A stretch of DNA of 64,000 bases from an uncultured bacterium (GTDB lineage: Bacteria; Verrucomicrobiota; Lentisphaeria; Victivallales; UBA1829): the NCBI GenBank assembly GCA_900548385.1, contig URKJ01000010.1, forward strand, positions 1 through 64,000. The letters run 5' to 3'. Shown here piece by piece: positions 41,418 through 50,128 of this stretch; position 1 is the first letter of the stretch; every line of letters starts with the position of its first letter. The notes under the pieces are model-generated. The model saw only the letters and a list, made by a program, of their open reading frames with translations. It ran no database searches and was not told where the DNA came from. The position numbers and the translations under genes were made by a program.

Positions 41418-44132
41418 TTATTTTGTGCGGATCAGTTCGTAGGCGAACACCGCTTCGGGATAACGGAAGTTGTCGAGCTCAAGAACAAGGTCGCCATTTG
41501 CCTGACGCGTCTGCGGGAGTTTTGCAAGGCGTTTTCCCGCGGTATTGAGCGCGTGGACTTCCCATTCTCCGGGGAGGTTGAACGTGAGACGCGCCGAGCC
41601 ATGACGGGCGAGGAAGGGAGTTTTGCCCCACTCTTCCAGACGGTCGAACTTGTCATTGCCGAACCTCATGCCGGTTGCCTGCGTATTGGTCAGGTGCATC
41701 AGCGTCAGGCGGCGGGCGGTCGCGATCCGTTCCGTGTCAACGGGGAGAAGAGCGAAAACGGCAAAGTCGTCGCGGTTCTCCACCCGGAAACTGCGCCCGG
41801 CAAGTTTCCGGTCTTTTCCGGTGATGAGGACTTCGCCGCCGGGAGCTGTGACCCGGAGCGTCTGACGGCGGCGGTTCAGTTCCAACTGCCCGTCCGGCGA
41901 GGAAAAACGTCCGGTTGCGGCATCGTAACAGTTCTCCGGGAGGAGCCCGGCGGAGATCAGATCGGGGATCAGGCGCTCCGTGGCGCGGAACACCGGGGTT
42001 TTTCCGTCTGCCCGTCCGGTCCCGACATCAATCAGAGCGGGGTACGCCCCTTCCGCTGGCTGTTTCGTGACCAGTCCGATGCGTGCGAGCAGCCCGAGAT
42101 CGCTGAACGGATGCGGAGCTTCCGCAGTGGCTCCTTTCCGGAACGGTTCTGTGACAAGCGCGGCGAATGCGTTTTCCGCCGGTTCGATTCCGCCCGTAAG
42201 GAAGAGGCGTGCGCCGATGCGCTGGGAGAACGTTTTGACCGGATCGGTCGCAATGTCAAAGAATCCGCTGGTGCGGTCCGGGTTGACAACCGACGCCTGG
42301 CTGTGCGCATAGGCGAACGGGAAAAGAGCGTCCCAGTTCTGGAATGCCGCATACGCCGCCATCATCGCGGGACCGGCGGCGCGGTAGATGTTCGGGTTGG
42401 CGTAATCGAATTCCGAAACGGTGAACCCTTTTCCGAACAGCCGGGTCGGAAGCGTCCAGCCGGGAACGCCGGGACGCGCGCCGACGGGATTGCCCTGATT
42501 TGGAAGGACGGGAAGCTGCCAGCGGTTTTCCGCAAAGCGCGGATGATCCCAGTAGGCGTGATTGTCCACAAAGTCATAATGCTGACGGTCGGCGGCAAGA
42601 TAGAGGTGGTTCAGGAAGTTCTGATCGGTGAGCAGGGCTCTGCAGCCGAGTTTCCGGAGGGAACGTTTCATTTCGTTGAACCGTTTGACCGCAAGATAAG
42701 AGAGAAACTGATCGAATGTTTTATCGGGATTGCTCTTTTTCCACTCTTCGAATTGCTGCCGGTACAGTTTTGCGGCGCGCGGCGACGCGCCCCAGCAATG
42801 CGCCGGATTCGCTTCGTTGACGAGCGAAAGCGAGATCAGGGCGGGATCATCTTTCAGCGCGAGTCCGGTATACGGATTGACGTGACCGAGAAAACGTTCC
42901 GCCCAGCGTTCCCAGTCCGCATAAACACGGTCGTCGATATAGAAGAGGGCTTTGTATTCCCGCATATCCTGAATTGCGCCCAGATCGCCGAATTCGGAGG
43001 CGGGAATGTTGCGGCGCGAAACATAAACGTCGGTTGAATAGTAGATGCCGCGTTTTTTCAGGCAGGCGATCAGATAATCCAGCCGGTCCATACGTTCCGG
43101 GACAAGCCGGGACGGCTCCCTGCAGGAGTGGTCGAATACCTCGTTGTCGTGATGATGAAAGCGGACGACGTTGAATCCGAATGCGGCGAACCGTTCCGCG
43201 ATGATTCCGGCGGTCTTTTTATCGGGCAGCTGGGAATCTCCGACGAAGTTCGGTCCATAAAACCGGACCGGAGTCTGCGGCCGGTCGCGGAAGACGAACT
43301 GTCCGTCCGGTCCGGCGATTACTGGACCGTATTTTCCCGCCGGGGCGTCAAGACGGGCGGAAAAATCCAGCGCACTGCCGGGCAGGACATCCCGGTGGTA
43401 TGGAAACGCTTTCCATTCTTTCCCCGCTTTGGCGACATAAGGCGGACGCACGATCGAACCGAGTTCCGGTCCGAATTCTCCGCTTTTGCCGTAACGGATC
43501 TGGAAATCCAGTTTTGCATTCCGGATTTTGTCCACGCCCTGATGCGGCAGAAACCCGATCCGCATTCCATAGGTTGCGCCCTGCCACTTGCGTCCATCCT
43601 GAATGCGGAGGTAGAATTTGCCTTCCAGCTGGATTTCTCCGGTCCTGGTCGGGAGGCGGAGCTGTTTCACAACGCCGTCGAAAATGGTTTCCGTTTTATA
43701 TTCCGCCGGGAACGTATGCAGTTTCCCGTTGACTTCAAACTGCGTTCCGGAATATTGCGAGATCGAAAGCGGGGCCTGAAGACAGAGATACCGGATCAAT
43801 GATCCGTGTTCGAGATTCACGGAACCTTGAAATCCGGAGCCGTTCTTCAGAGACAGGACAAGATTTCCGCTGCCGCCGTTGGGGAGTTCCAGCCGGTAGC
43901 GGAGGTCTTTCACCGCCACGGGGCGTTTTGCCGGAGGAACGGCGGCACGGAAGATTGCCGGGCTCGCTGCCGGAGTCAGCGTATGCCACTCTCTGGTGTA
44001 GGTCGCCAGCGTTCCCCGCCAGCCGTCCAGTTCAAGAGTGCCGTTGTCAAGCAGTTTTGCGTCTTTACCGGCCAGCAGCTGGGCGCCGCAGAGCAGGGCG
44101 GTGAAAATCAGAGATGATTTCAGTACGGTCAT
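41418..44132 (-). CDS. Secreted multi-domain glycoside hydrolase (clan GH-A, GH5/cellulase-like)
   Basis: 904 aa. A signal peptide (LKSSLIFTALLCGAQLLAG) leads an N-terminal beta-sandwich region of about 250 aa. A TIM barrel follows, with FYGPNFVGDS, FNVVRFHHHDNE, the acid/base motif LSLVNEANP and, after DNHAYWDHPRF, the nucleophile motif TVSEFDYANPN. The C-terminus is a further beta domain (about 700-904). ATG 44132 overlaps the prepilin-like gene's stop by 4 bp, and GGAGAAG precedes it. Substrate unknown; the two key Glu residues of clan GH-A are present. Confidence 0.8.
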   Translation of the reverse strand: MTVLKSSLIFTALLCGAQLLAGKDAKLLDNGTLELDGWRGTLATYTREWHTLTPAASPAIFRAAVPPAKRPVAVKDLRYRLELPNGGSGNLVLSLKNGSGFQGSVNLEHGSLIRYLCLQAPLSISQYSGTQFEVNGKLHTFPAEYKTETIFDGVVKQLRLPTRTGEIQLEGKFYLRIQDGRKWQGATYGMRIGFLPHQGVDKIRNAKLDFQIRYGKSGEFGPELGSIVRPPYVAKAGKEWKAFPYHRDVLPGSALDFSARLDAPAGKYGPVIAGPDGQFVFRDRPQTPVRFYGPNFVGDSQLPDKKTAGIIAERFAAFGFNVVRFHHHDNEVFDHSCREPSRLVPERMDRLDYLIACLKKRGIYYSTDVYVSRRNIPASEFGDLGAIQDMREYKALFYIDDRVYADWERWAERFLGHVNPYTGLALKDDPALISLSLVNEANPAHCWGASPRAAKLYRQQFEEWKKSNPDKTFDQFLSYLAVKRFNEMKRSLRKLGCRALLTDQNFLNHLYLAADRQHYDFVDNHAYWDHPRFAENRWQLPVLPNQGNPVGARPGVPGWTLPTRLFGKGFTVSEFDYANPNIYRAAGPAMMAAYAAFQNWDALFPFAYAHSQASVVNPDRTSGFFDIATDPVKTFSQRIGARLFLTGGIEPAENAFAALVTEPFRKGATAEAPHPFSDLGLLARIGLVTKQPAEGAYPALIDVGTGRADGKTPVFRATERLIPDLISAGLLPENCYDAATGRFSSPDGQLELNRRRQTLRVTAPGGEVLITGKDRKLAGRSFRVENRDDFAVFALLPVDTERIATARRLTLMHLTNTQATGMRFGNDKFDRLEEWGKTPFLARHGSARLTFNLPGEWEVHALNTAGKRLAKLPQTRQANGDLVLELDNFRYPEAVFAYELIRTK

Positions 44133-44920
44133 TGTTCTTCTCCATAGTAAAAAAGTACACCGGAACTGATTTGTTCCCGGAACGTATGCTGTGATGTGGC
44201 GGCGGCGTGGAAGTCGGGGAACAGGACGTTGACGCGCCCCGAATGAACCGCCCAGTAACGGCTGGATGTGGGTGATGTGCTGCTCCAGATTGTTGCGATT
44301 CCGCCGATTCCCGCCTCTCTGGCGGACGACGGAATCGGAGAGTATTGTCTGGTACATGCCATCATGATGAAGTTGTTCGGAGCTTTTCCAGGGCGCAGGA
44401 GCTTGATGTCTCTGTTCCCGGCGGGGTCGACCATTCTCATGTGCCAACCGGTTTTTGTCCCGTTTCTGCCGTATTCACTTGCCAGCTGGGCTCCATTGTA
44501 ATAGCCGTCCGCATTGACTCCGTAAATATATTCATAATAGGTCCAGTTGGCATCGGTCTTGATCTTCTGTTCCGAGCATTTGAAAACATTGTTCGATGTC
44601 ATGGTGGTGTAACCTGTTCCTGCAAGATACTGCGCCCAGTTGGCATTTGCCTGAGTTTTGGTGGCTTCAAAAGCGTGGTGCCATTCTCCGCCGATCCAGT
44701 TCATGATGAACCAGTCGTTCTGATCGTTTGCATACATGGCGATGATCGTTCCGACCTGTTTCTGGTTGGAGATGCAGCTGATGGCGCGCGCGGCGGTTCT
44801 CGCCTTGTGCAAAGCCGGCAGGAGCAGGCCCGCCAGGATAGCGATGATGGCAATTACCACAAGGAGCTCTATAAGGGTGAATCCCCTTGCAATCCGTTTC
44901 CGTCTGTCCGTCTTTTTCAT
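44129..44920 (-). CDS. Prepilin-type protein with H-x9-DG-like C-terminal end
   Basis: 263 aa. The leader KKTDRRKRIARG precedes FTLIELLVVIAIIAILAGLLLPAL, so Gly is at -1 here. The downstream KARTAARAISCISNQKQVG and the C-terminal SGRVNVLFPDFHAAA follow the pattern of the very numerous pilin-like proteins (DUF1559-like) of Lentisphaerota and Planctomycetes. It is translationally coupled to the secreted glycosidase (ATGA), so it may help display or export it. That link is inference. A near-perfect promoter lies upstream. Confidence 0.85.
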   Translation of the reverse strand: MKKTDRRKRIARGFTLIELLVVIAIIAILAGLLLPALHKARTAARAISCISNQKQVGTIIAMYANDQNDWFIMNWIGGEWHHAFEATKTQANANWAQYLAGTGYTTMTSNNVFKCSEQKIKTDANWTYYEYIYGVNADGYYNGAQLASEYGRNGTKTGWHMRMVDPAGNRDIKLLRPGKAPNNFIMMACTRQYSPIPSSAREAGIGGIATIWSSTSPTSSRYWAVHSGRVNVLFPDFHAAATSQHTFREQISSGVLFYYGEEQ

Positions 44921-44977
44921 ACTGTTTTCCTTTCTGTTTGCATTTTTCAGTGAAATTTCTATTGAGGCTTTTCTATA

Positions 44978-45006
44978 ATTATACTTGATTTTGCGGATTT
45001 AGTCAA
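44978..45006 (-). promoter_or_regulatory. Strong sigma-70 promoter of the prepilin-glycosidase operon
   Basis: On the minus strand TTGACT (45006-45001), 17-bp spacer, TATAAT (44983-44978). It overlaps the oppositely directed promoter of the XylR-type regulator. Confidence 0.75.
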
Positions 45007-45031
45007 TATATTAAATGTAGGATCAAGTATA
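44980..45031. repeat. Perfect 10-bp inverted repeat across two divergent promoters
   Basis: TATACTTGAT (44980-44989) and its reverse complement ATCAAGTATA (45022-45031), arm centres 42 bp (four helical turns) apart. The first arm overlaps the -10 box of the glycosidase operon and the -35 box of the regulator gene. The second arm covers the start region of the regulator gene. This is a likely operator for the adjacent XylR-type protein. Confidence 0.7.
44985..45012 (+). promoter_or_regulatory. Predicted promoter of the XylR-type regulator
   Basis: TTGATT (44985-44990), 16-bp spacer, TATATT (45007-45012), start near 45019. It shares its sequence with the opposite-strand promoter. Confidence 0.55.
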
Positions 45032-45053
45032 TTATTTGTAACAACGGTGTTTC

Positions 45054-46184
45054 ATGAAACATATTCTTTGTGCACTGATGGAACCGAATGAGTATTTTCT
45101 GCGGCATATTTATGAGTTCGGCCGGAAAGAGGGATGGCAGATCGAGCGGTGCGGGCGGGTGATTCCGGCGAACTGGTCGGGCGACGGTATTATTTCCGAT
45201 TATCTGGAATTGGAGGATTTTGCGCCGGTCAGGAATTTTGAGAGAACTCCGGTCGTTTCCCGCATTCTTTCGCCGCGGGGAAATATCCGCACTGTGCGTG
45301 GAAACACCAGACAGATCGCGTCCCGGATCGTCAATTATTTTATGGACAAGGGTTTTACCCGGTTTGCTTCGATTGCGCCGCGGATTCTTTCGGAGGATAT
45401 TGATGGCATTCCGCGCGATCTTCTGGAGGCGATCCGCCGCGAGCTTCATACCCGGAATCTCTCACTGGAACTCTGCCTGATGAAATTGAGAACGGATATG
45501 CCGGAACTGGCGGATTATGAGGAGAACCGGGAGATTCTGCGGGAATTTTTTCTGCGGATTCCGAAACCGTTCGCACTGATCCGGACTTCCAGCAAATGGC
45601 TTTCCCTGATCTATCGCGTGCTTGCCGACTTGAACCTGCGCGTTCCGGAGGAGGTCGCGATCCTCTGCAATACCGACGACTGGCTTGTGACGGAGAATGC
45701 GGTCGTGCCGACTTCCTATATCGGCGGGGAGTTTCAGGAGCTGGGCTACAAGCTGACGGATCTTCTGAAGCGGATGATGGCGGGAGAGGTGCTGCCGGAG
45801 ACCCCGGTCTATGCGACGCCTTCCGGGATCGTTTCCCGCCGGAGCACCGATACGCTGGCGGTGTCGGATATCCGGCTGGCGAAGGCCGTGAGTTTCTTTC
45901 TTCAGAATTACATGAATCTGATCGGAGTGGAGGATGCCGCTCATGCCGCGGGAGTTTCCCGCATGATGCTGACCCGTCTGTTCCGGCAGCAGTTCGGGAA
46001 GAGCCCGCGGCGTTTTCTGCAGGAGATCCGCTATAATCAGATCAGTCATCTGCTGGATACGACGGACCTTCCGCTTTCCGAGATTGCGCGGCGGACGGGG
46101 TACGGTTCGGATATGGCGCTGTCGCTTGCGTTCAAGCGTGAGTTCGGGATGGTTCCCGGCACTTACCGCGCTTCGCGCCGCTGA
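45054..46184 (+). CDS. XylR-type transcriptional regulator (periplasmic-binding-like plus AraC HTH)
   Basis: 376 aa. The N-terminal 265 residues form a LacI/PBP1-like ligand domain (VADLNLRVPEEVAILCNTDDW is the characteristic strand). The C-terminal AraC-type double helix-turn-helix (about 275-376) includes GVSRMMLTRLFRQQFGKSPRRFLQEIR and LSEIARRTGYGSDMALSLAFKREFG. This architecture is that of XylR, a sugar-sensing regulator. The ligand is unknown. It is divergent from the prepilin-glycosidase operon and probably controls it and itself. The Shine-Dalgarno is weak (ACGGTG). Confidence 0.85.
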   Translation: MKHILCALMEPNEYFLRHIYEFGRKEGWQIERCGRVIPANWSGDGIISDYLELEDFAPVRNFERTPVVSRILSPRGNIRTVRGNTRQIASRIVNYFMDKGFTRFASIAPRILSEDIDGIPRDLLEAIRRELHTRNLSLELCLMKLRTDMPELADYEENREILREFFLRIPKPFALIRTSSKWLSLIYRVLADLNLRVPEEVAILCNTDDWLVTENAVVPTSYIGGEFQELGYKLTDLLKRMMAGEVLPETPVYATPSGIVSRRSTDTLAVSDIRLAKAVSFFLQNYMNLIGVEDAAHAAGVSRMMLTRLFRQQFGKSPRRFLQEIRYNQISHLLDTTDLPLSEIARRTGYGSDMALSLAFKREFGMVPGTYRASRR

Positions 46185-46317
46185 CCGGGATCATCCCGTC
46201 TGCGGAGATCGCCGCGCCGTCCAATGCGGATGTTTTTTCCGGCTTCGTTCCGCAGCAGAGCCGCTGGAGAGCGGGGAGAACTGTAATGATAAACAGCGGT
46301 CCGGCAAGGCATTTCAT

Positions 46318-46346
46318 TTGACATTTCCGTTTTTCCGTGCTATTTT
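46318..46346 (+). promoter_or_regulatory. Predicted sigma-70 promoter of sbcD
   Basis: TTGACA (46318-46323), 17-bp spacer, TATTTT (46341-46346), start near 46353 and ATG at 46371 behind AGGAAA. The rest of the 186-bp gap 46185-46370 shows nothing I can name. Confidence 0.65.
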
Positions 46347-46370
46347 CCACGAAACAGAACAGGAAACAGC

Positions 46371-47576
46371 ATGAAAATCCTTCATACCTCAGACTGGCAT
46401 ATCGGGCATCAGTTCCATAACCGCAGGCGCGACGGGGAGTTCGCCGCATTTTTCGACTGGCTGCTGGAAACGGTCACGGATCGGCGGATCGACGTTTTGA
46501 TCGTTGCCGGGGATGTGTTCGATACATCCGCGCCGTCCAATGCGGCGGTGCGTCTTTATTACGATTTTCTGCGGCGTTTGCAGGAGACTCCGTGCAAAGT
46601 GGCGGTTGTGACGGGCGGCAATCACGATTCCCCGTCGTTTCTGAACGCCCCCCGTGAACTGCTGAAAGCCGCGTTCCCGATTCATATTTTCGGCGCCGCC
46701 GCGGAACCGGAGGAGGAAGTCGTTGTGATCCGTGACCGTTCGGGGGAACCCGCGCTGATCGTCGGGGCGGTTCCGTATCTGCGGGACGGCGATCTTGTGA
46801 CGCTTGCATTCGGGGAGGAATCCGCCGCACGGGAGAAAAAACTGGTCGCCGGGCTGCAGGCCCATTATCGCCGGGTTGCGGCGAAAGCGGAGGAACTTCG
46901 CGCCGGACGCGCGGTTCCCGTTGTTCTGACCGGGCATTTCTTTTTGACGGGCGGTCGTTTCGTTCCCAACGACGGTATGCGGGAATATATCGGCGGAGTC
47001 GGGGCGTTCGATGTTTCCCTGCTGCCGGACACGCCGGATTATTATGCGCTCGGTCATCTGCATCAGCCGCAGAAAGTGGGGACGGAACATATCCGCTATT
47101 CCGGTTCGCCGCTGAAAATGTGTTTTTCCGATATTGCGCCGCGCATGGTCTGCGAGGTTGCGTTTGACGGACGCACGCCCGCGGTCACGCAGATTCCCGT
47201 TCCGCAGTTCGCGGATATCCGCCGTCTGCGCGGCAGCTGGGAGAGTCTGGAGCCGGAATTGGAACGTATCGCGGAGTCGGAGAGCGAGATTCTCTGCGAG
47301 GTTATCGCCGACGATCTTGCCGGAGCCGGGCTGGTGAACCGCATGGATGCGCTTTTTCAGGGACGGATGAAAAATTATCCGCTGATCGTCCGGTCGTCGC
47401 TTCCCGCGGTCCGGCGGTCGGAATCGTTTACTCCGGAACGGGTTGCGGAAATGAAAGAGTCGGAGGTGTTTGAACTTCTCCTGAAACGGCGGGAGGTTCC
47501 GGAGGAAGATGCCGCGGAGCTGCGGGAACTTTACCGTCAGACGGTTCTTGCCGTGAAAGAGGCGGAAGAGACTTGA
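46371..47576 (+). CDS. sbcD: Exonuclease subunit SbcD
   Basis: 401 aa calcineurin-like phosphoesterase. Metal-site motifs are TSDWHIGH (D8, H10), VAGDVFD, TGGNHDSP, LTGHFF and GHLHQP, in SbcD order, followed by a C-terminal capping domain. SbcD works with the SMC-like ATPase SbcC to cut DNA hairpins and blocked ends. No sbcC follows: the next gene is a glutaredoxin-like protein with its own promoter overlapping the sbcD stop. Confidence 0.92.
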   Translation: MKILHTSDWHIGHQFHNRRRDGEFAAFFDWLLETVTDRRIDVLIVAGDVFDTSAPSNAAVRLYYDFLRRLQETPCKVAVVTGGNHDSPSFLNAPRELLKAAFPIHIFGAAAEPEEEVVVIRDRSGEPALIVGAVPYLRDGDLVTLAFGEESAAREKKLVAGLQAHYRRVAAKAEELRAGRAVPVVLTGHFFLTGGRFVPNDGMREYIGGVGAFDVSLLPDTPDYYALGHLHQPQKVGTEHIRYSGSPLKMCFSDIAPRMVCEVAFDGRTPAVTQIPVPQFADIRRLRGSWESLEPELERIAESESEILCEVIADDLAGAGLVNRMDALFQGRMKNYPLIVRSSLPAVRRSESFTPERVAEMKESEVFELLLKRREVPEEDAAELRELYRQTVLAVKEAEET

Positions 47577-47601
47577 CATTTCGCCGGAACGGGTGTATGG
47601 T
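47573..47601 (+). promoter_or_regulatory. Predicted promoter of the glutaredoxin-like gene
   Basis: TTGACA (47573-47578, overlapping the sbcD stop codon), 17-bp spacer, TATGGT (47596-47601). AAAGGGGG before ATG 47632 is the Shine-Dalgarno. Confidence 0.6.
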
Positions 47602-47631
47602 TCCGCAACCACAAAATGAAAGGGGGAATTT

Positions 47632-47889
47632 ATGCTGAAAGTTTATTACTGGGATGTCTGTCCGCATTGTCACAAGGCGATGGATTTTCTGAAAGAGCAC
47701 AAGATACCGTTTGAGGCGCTCGATATTGAGAAACAGCCGGAGGACGTTGTCAAAAAGGTGGTCGATGTCAACGGCGGCGACGACTGGGTCGTTCCGACCA
47801 TGGAATACAACGGCAGGTGGCGTCCCGGGCAGGTGTTTGACGCCGCCCGTCTGGAAGCCGACCTGCGCGCATGGGGATTGATGCCGTAA
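47632..47889 (+). CDS. Glutaredoxin-like protein
   Basis: 85 aa. It has the redox motif CPHC near residue 10 (YYWDVCPHCHKAMDFL), then VPTMEYNGRW with the cis-Pro loop. This is a class I glutaredoxin-type fold. Glutaredoxins reduce disulfides or glutathione adducts, but with a CPHC site and no visible glutathione enzymes the electron donor is unclear. It is a single-gene unit between a strong promoter and an intrinsic terminator. Confidence 0.85.
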   Translation: MLKVYYWDVCPHCHKAMDFLKEHKIPFEALDIEKQPEDVVKKVVDVNGGDDWVVPTMEYNGRWRPGQVFDAARLEADLRAWGLMP

Positions 47890-47915
47890 GGCGGGTTATG
47901 ATTCCATGCGGATTG

Positions 47916-47944
47916 AGAGCATCCGTTCCGGGTGCTCTTTTTTT
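47916..47944 (+). terminator. Intrinsic terminator after the glutaredoxin-like gene
   Basis: A 9-bp stem (AGAGCATCC, 47916-47924, with GGGTGCTCT, 47930-47938, one G-T pair) with a 5-nt loop is followed directly by six further T residues. Confidence 0.88.
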
Positions 47945-47965
47945 GTAAAAATAACGGAAACGGAT

Positions 47966-47995
47966 TTGCTTTTTGCGAAATCCCGTCTATGTTAT
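47966..47995 (+). promoter_or_regulatory. Predicted promoter of the protease-transglutaminase-ligase set
   Basis: TTGCTT (47966-47971), 18-bp spacer, TGTTAT (47990-47995), followed by a short leader to ATG 48028 with CGGGGGG upstream. Confidence 0.45.
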
Positions 47996-48027
47996 TTACA
48001 ACGTCATAAATCCGGGGGGAATTATTT

Positions 48028-48534
48028 ATGAAATCATTATATTTCAAATCTTTTGCCGTTCCGTTGTGTCTGCTTCTGCTTTCCGGCTGTGGAAATCCCG
48101 TTAAAAAACTGCCGCTTGGTGTGATCGGCGGAACGGAACCTGTCTATGTGGAACCGTTCCGCGCACCGTTTTCCGGTAAAGTCGATACCGGGGCGGATAT
48201 TGCGTCCATCGGTGCGACCGACATCCGGGAGTTCCGGAAGGACGGCAAGCGGTACGTCGCTTTTACAATCGTGCAGCGCGGGACCGATGCGGTCCGGAAC
48301 TATGAACTGCCGCTGGTCCGGGTCATTCCGATCACCCGGCACGGACAGAAGCCGTTGAAACGGTATGTCGTTCATCTGCGGATCCGGCTTGGGACGCTGG
48401 AGATGACGAGGGAGTTTTCTCTGGCGGACCGCTCCAACTTCAAATATCAGGTTCTGCTTGGGAAAAACGTGATCGCCGGGAATGCCGCGGTCGATGTTAC
48501 CAGAGAGAATACGCTGGAGCAGCGTCGGGACTGA
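48028..48534 (+). CDS. DUF785 (RimB-like) retropepsin-type protease, lipoprotein
   Basis: 168 aa. A lipoprotein signal ends LLLLSGCG, so the protein should be lipid-anchored in the periplasm. The aspartic-protease-like motif is KVDTGADIASIGA, and the closing segment FSLADRSNFKYQVLLGKNVI matches the DUF785 family ('ATP-dependent zinc protease'). The related RimB is an ATP-independent aspartic protease in E. coli-type RimK systems. It is followed within 41 bp by the transglutaminase-like membrane protein, in an order seen in other bacteria. Confidence 0.8.
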   Translation: MKSLYFKSFAVPLCLLLLSGCGNPVKKLPLGVIGGTEPVYVEPFRAPFSGKVDTGADIASIGATDIREFRKDGKRYVAFTIVQRGTDAVRNYELPLVRVIPITRHGQKPLKRYVVHLRIRLGTLEMTREFSLADRSNFKYQVLLGKNVIAGNAAVDVTRENTLEQRRD

Positions 48535-48574
48535 CAGAGTATCCGTATCATAAATTATACAAGGGGGATTAATC

Positions 48575-50128
48575 ATGGGCCGTATACTGTCCATAGACCG
48601 CAGAATCTGGTTTCTGGTCGGCGCGCTGGTGCTGATCGCCGCGGGAATCATGTTCGTCAAGATTCATTTTTTGAAATTCACGCTTCTGCCGTCGGCGGAA
48701 CAGGAGGTGTGGCTTCTGGAATGCCGGGTGCGTTTTGAAACGCCGGGCGGCCCGGTCAAAGCACAGATTTCCATGCCCGACGAGCTTCCCGGTTATTTTC
48801 TGACCGGACTCAGCACAACGCCCGGTTTTTCATTCGATACGCGGGAGAAGGGGAACCGTCTGATTGCAAAATGGACGGGCAACGCGGATGCCGGAACTCA
48901 GACGATTCTGTACCAGATGCGGCTGATCCCCGATCCTTATTCCGGAATTTTCGCCGACTCGATGGACCCGCCGAAACATCCCGTCTGGGATAACGGTGTT
49001 GCCGCGGACTCCGCAATGGCGCTGCTCCGGAAAGCCGATCCGACCGGGACGACCGCCCCGGAGGTTCTGGTGCCGGCTTTGCTGAAACTGCTTCATGACC
49101 GGAATTCTGCCGAAGTCCGGGCCCTGCTGCCGGAAAACACGACGGGAATGCCGTTTATCCGTGTCGCGGAAAAACTGCTTGCGATGCGGGATCTGCCGTC
49201 GCGTCCGGTGGAGGGAATCTATCTCGTCGACCGCCGCCGCAGACAGCAGCTGACGCCTCAGCTTGAGGTTTTTTACGACAAGTTGTTCCATCGTTACGAT
49301 CCCGTAACCGGAAAGCAGCTCAAGGGCGACGGCTTCATGCCTCTGCGGACCGGAAACGAACCGATCCTGCATATTGAGGGGGCAAAAAATCCGAAATTGT
49401 ACATTTCCGTATTGAAGACGAGCATCAGCGCGGCGAACCTGAACCGTCTGCGCGGGGATATCATCCGCCATTCGTGGCTGCTGGATGTCTTCGGGTTCAA
49501 TCTGCCGCTGGAGGAACAGAACATGTTCAAACAGTTTTCCATGCTGCCGCTGGCGATTCTCGTGATCGTGGCGGTGCGGAATCTGATCGGCGCGCAGACG
49601 ATGGGAACGTTCATGCCGGTGCTGATCGCGCTTGCGTTTCTCAATACCGGACTCGTGGCGGGACTGATCTCTTTTGCCCTCATTATGACGGTCGGACTAT
49701 TGGCGCGTTCGTATCTGACGCGTCTGAACCTGCTGATGGTTCCGCGGATTTCGGCGGTGGTGATACTGGTTATCATTCTCATGAAAATGATCAGCGTGAT
49801 GGCATATACGTTCGGGTTCGGACCCGGACAGACGGTCACATTTTTCCCGCTGATCATTATTGCGTGGACGATTGAACGCGCGTCGATGATCTGGGATGAA
49901 GACGGCGCGCGCACCGCTCTGCGGCAGCTTGTGGTCAGCCTGCTTGCGAGCCTGCCCTGTTACTGGCTGATGGGCAGTCAGACGCTTCAGTACTTCTTCT
50001 TCTCGTTCCCGGAGATGAACCTGATCGTGCTGGCTGTGATTCTATTGATCGGAGTCTATACGGGCTATCGCCTTTCGGAACTGAAACGATTTCAACCTCT
50101 GGTGATGCCATGTTCGGACAAATTCTGA
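48575..50128 (+). CDS. Inactive transglutaminase-like domain fused to seven TM helices
   Basis: 517 aa. One N-terminal membrane helix (FLVGALVLIAAGIMFV) is followed by a periplasmic domain of about 280 aa. This corresponds to the inactive transglutaminase-like region of the family (RLPSRPVEGIYLV-like segment present, no catalytic Cys evident). About seven membrane helices follow from residue 320 (MLPLAILVIVAVRNLIGAQ onwards). The family usually sits beside a DUF785 protease and a RimK-related ligase, as here. AAGGGGGAT is the Shine-Dalgarno. Its 3' end overlaps the ligase gene by 19 bp. Confidence 0.82.
   Translation: MGRILSIDRRIWFLVGALVLIAAGIMFVKIHFLKFTLLPSAEQEVWLLECRVRFETPGGPVKAQISMPDELPGYFLTGLSTTPGFSFDTREKGNRLIAKWTGNADAGTQTILYQMRLIPDPYSGIFADSMDPPKHPVWDNGVAADSAMALLRKADPTGTTAPEVLVPALLKLLHDRNSAEVRALLPENTTGMPFIRVAEKLLAMRDLPSRPVEGIYLVDRRRRQQLTPQLEVFYDKLFHRYDPVTGKQLKGDGFMPLRTGNEPILHIEGAKNPKLYISVLKTSISAANLNRLRGDIIRHSWLLDVFGFNLPLEEQNMFKQFSMLPLAILVIVAVRNLIGAQTMGTFMPVLIALAFLNTGLVAGLISFALIMTVGLLARSYLTRLNLLMVPRISAVVILVIILMKMISVMAYTFGFGPGQTVTFFPLIIIAWTIERASMIWDEDGARTALRQLVVSLLASLPCYWLMGSQTLQYFFFSFPEMNLIVLAVILLIGVYTGYRLSELKRFQPLVMPCSDKF

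Noticed and set aside
46132..46449. Small minus-strand frame across the xylR-sbcD gap
   Set aside because: No Shine-Dalgarno, no family and it overlaps both flanking genes.
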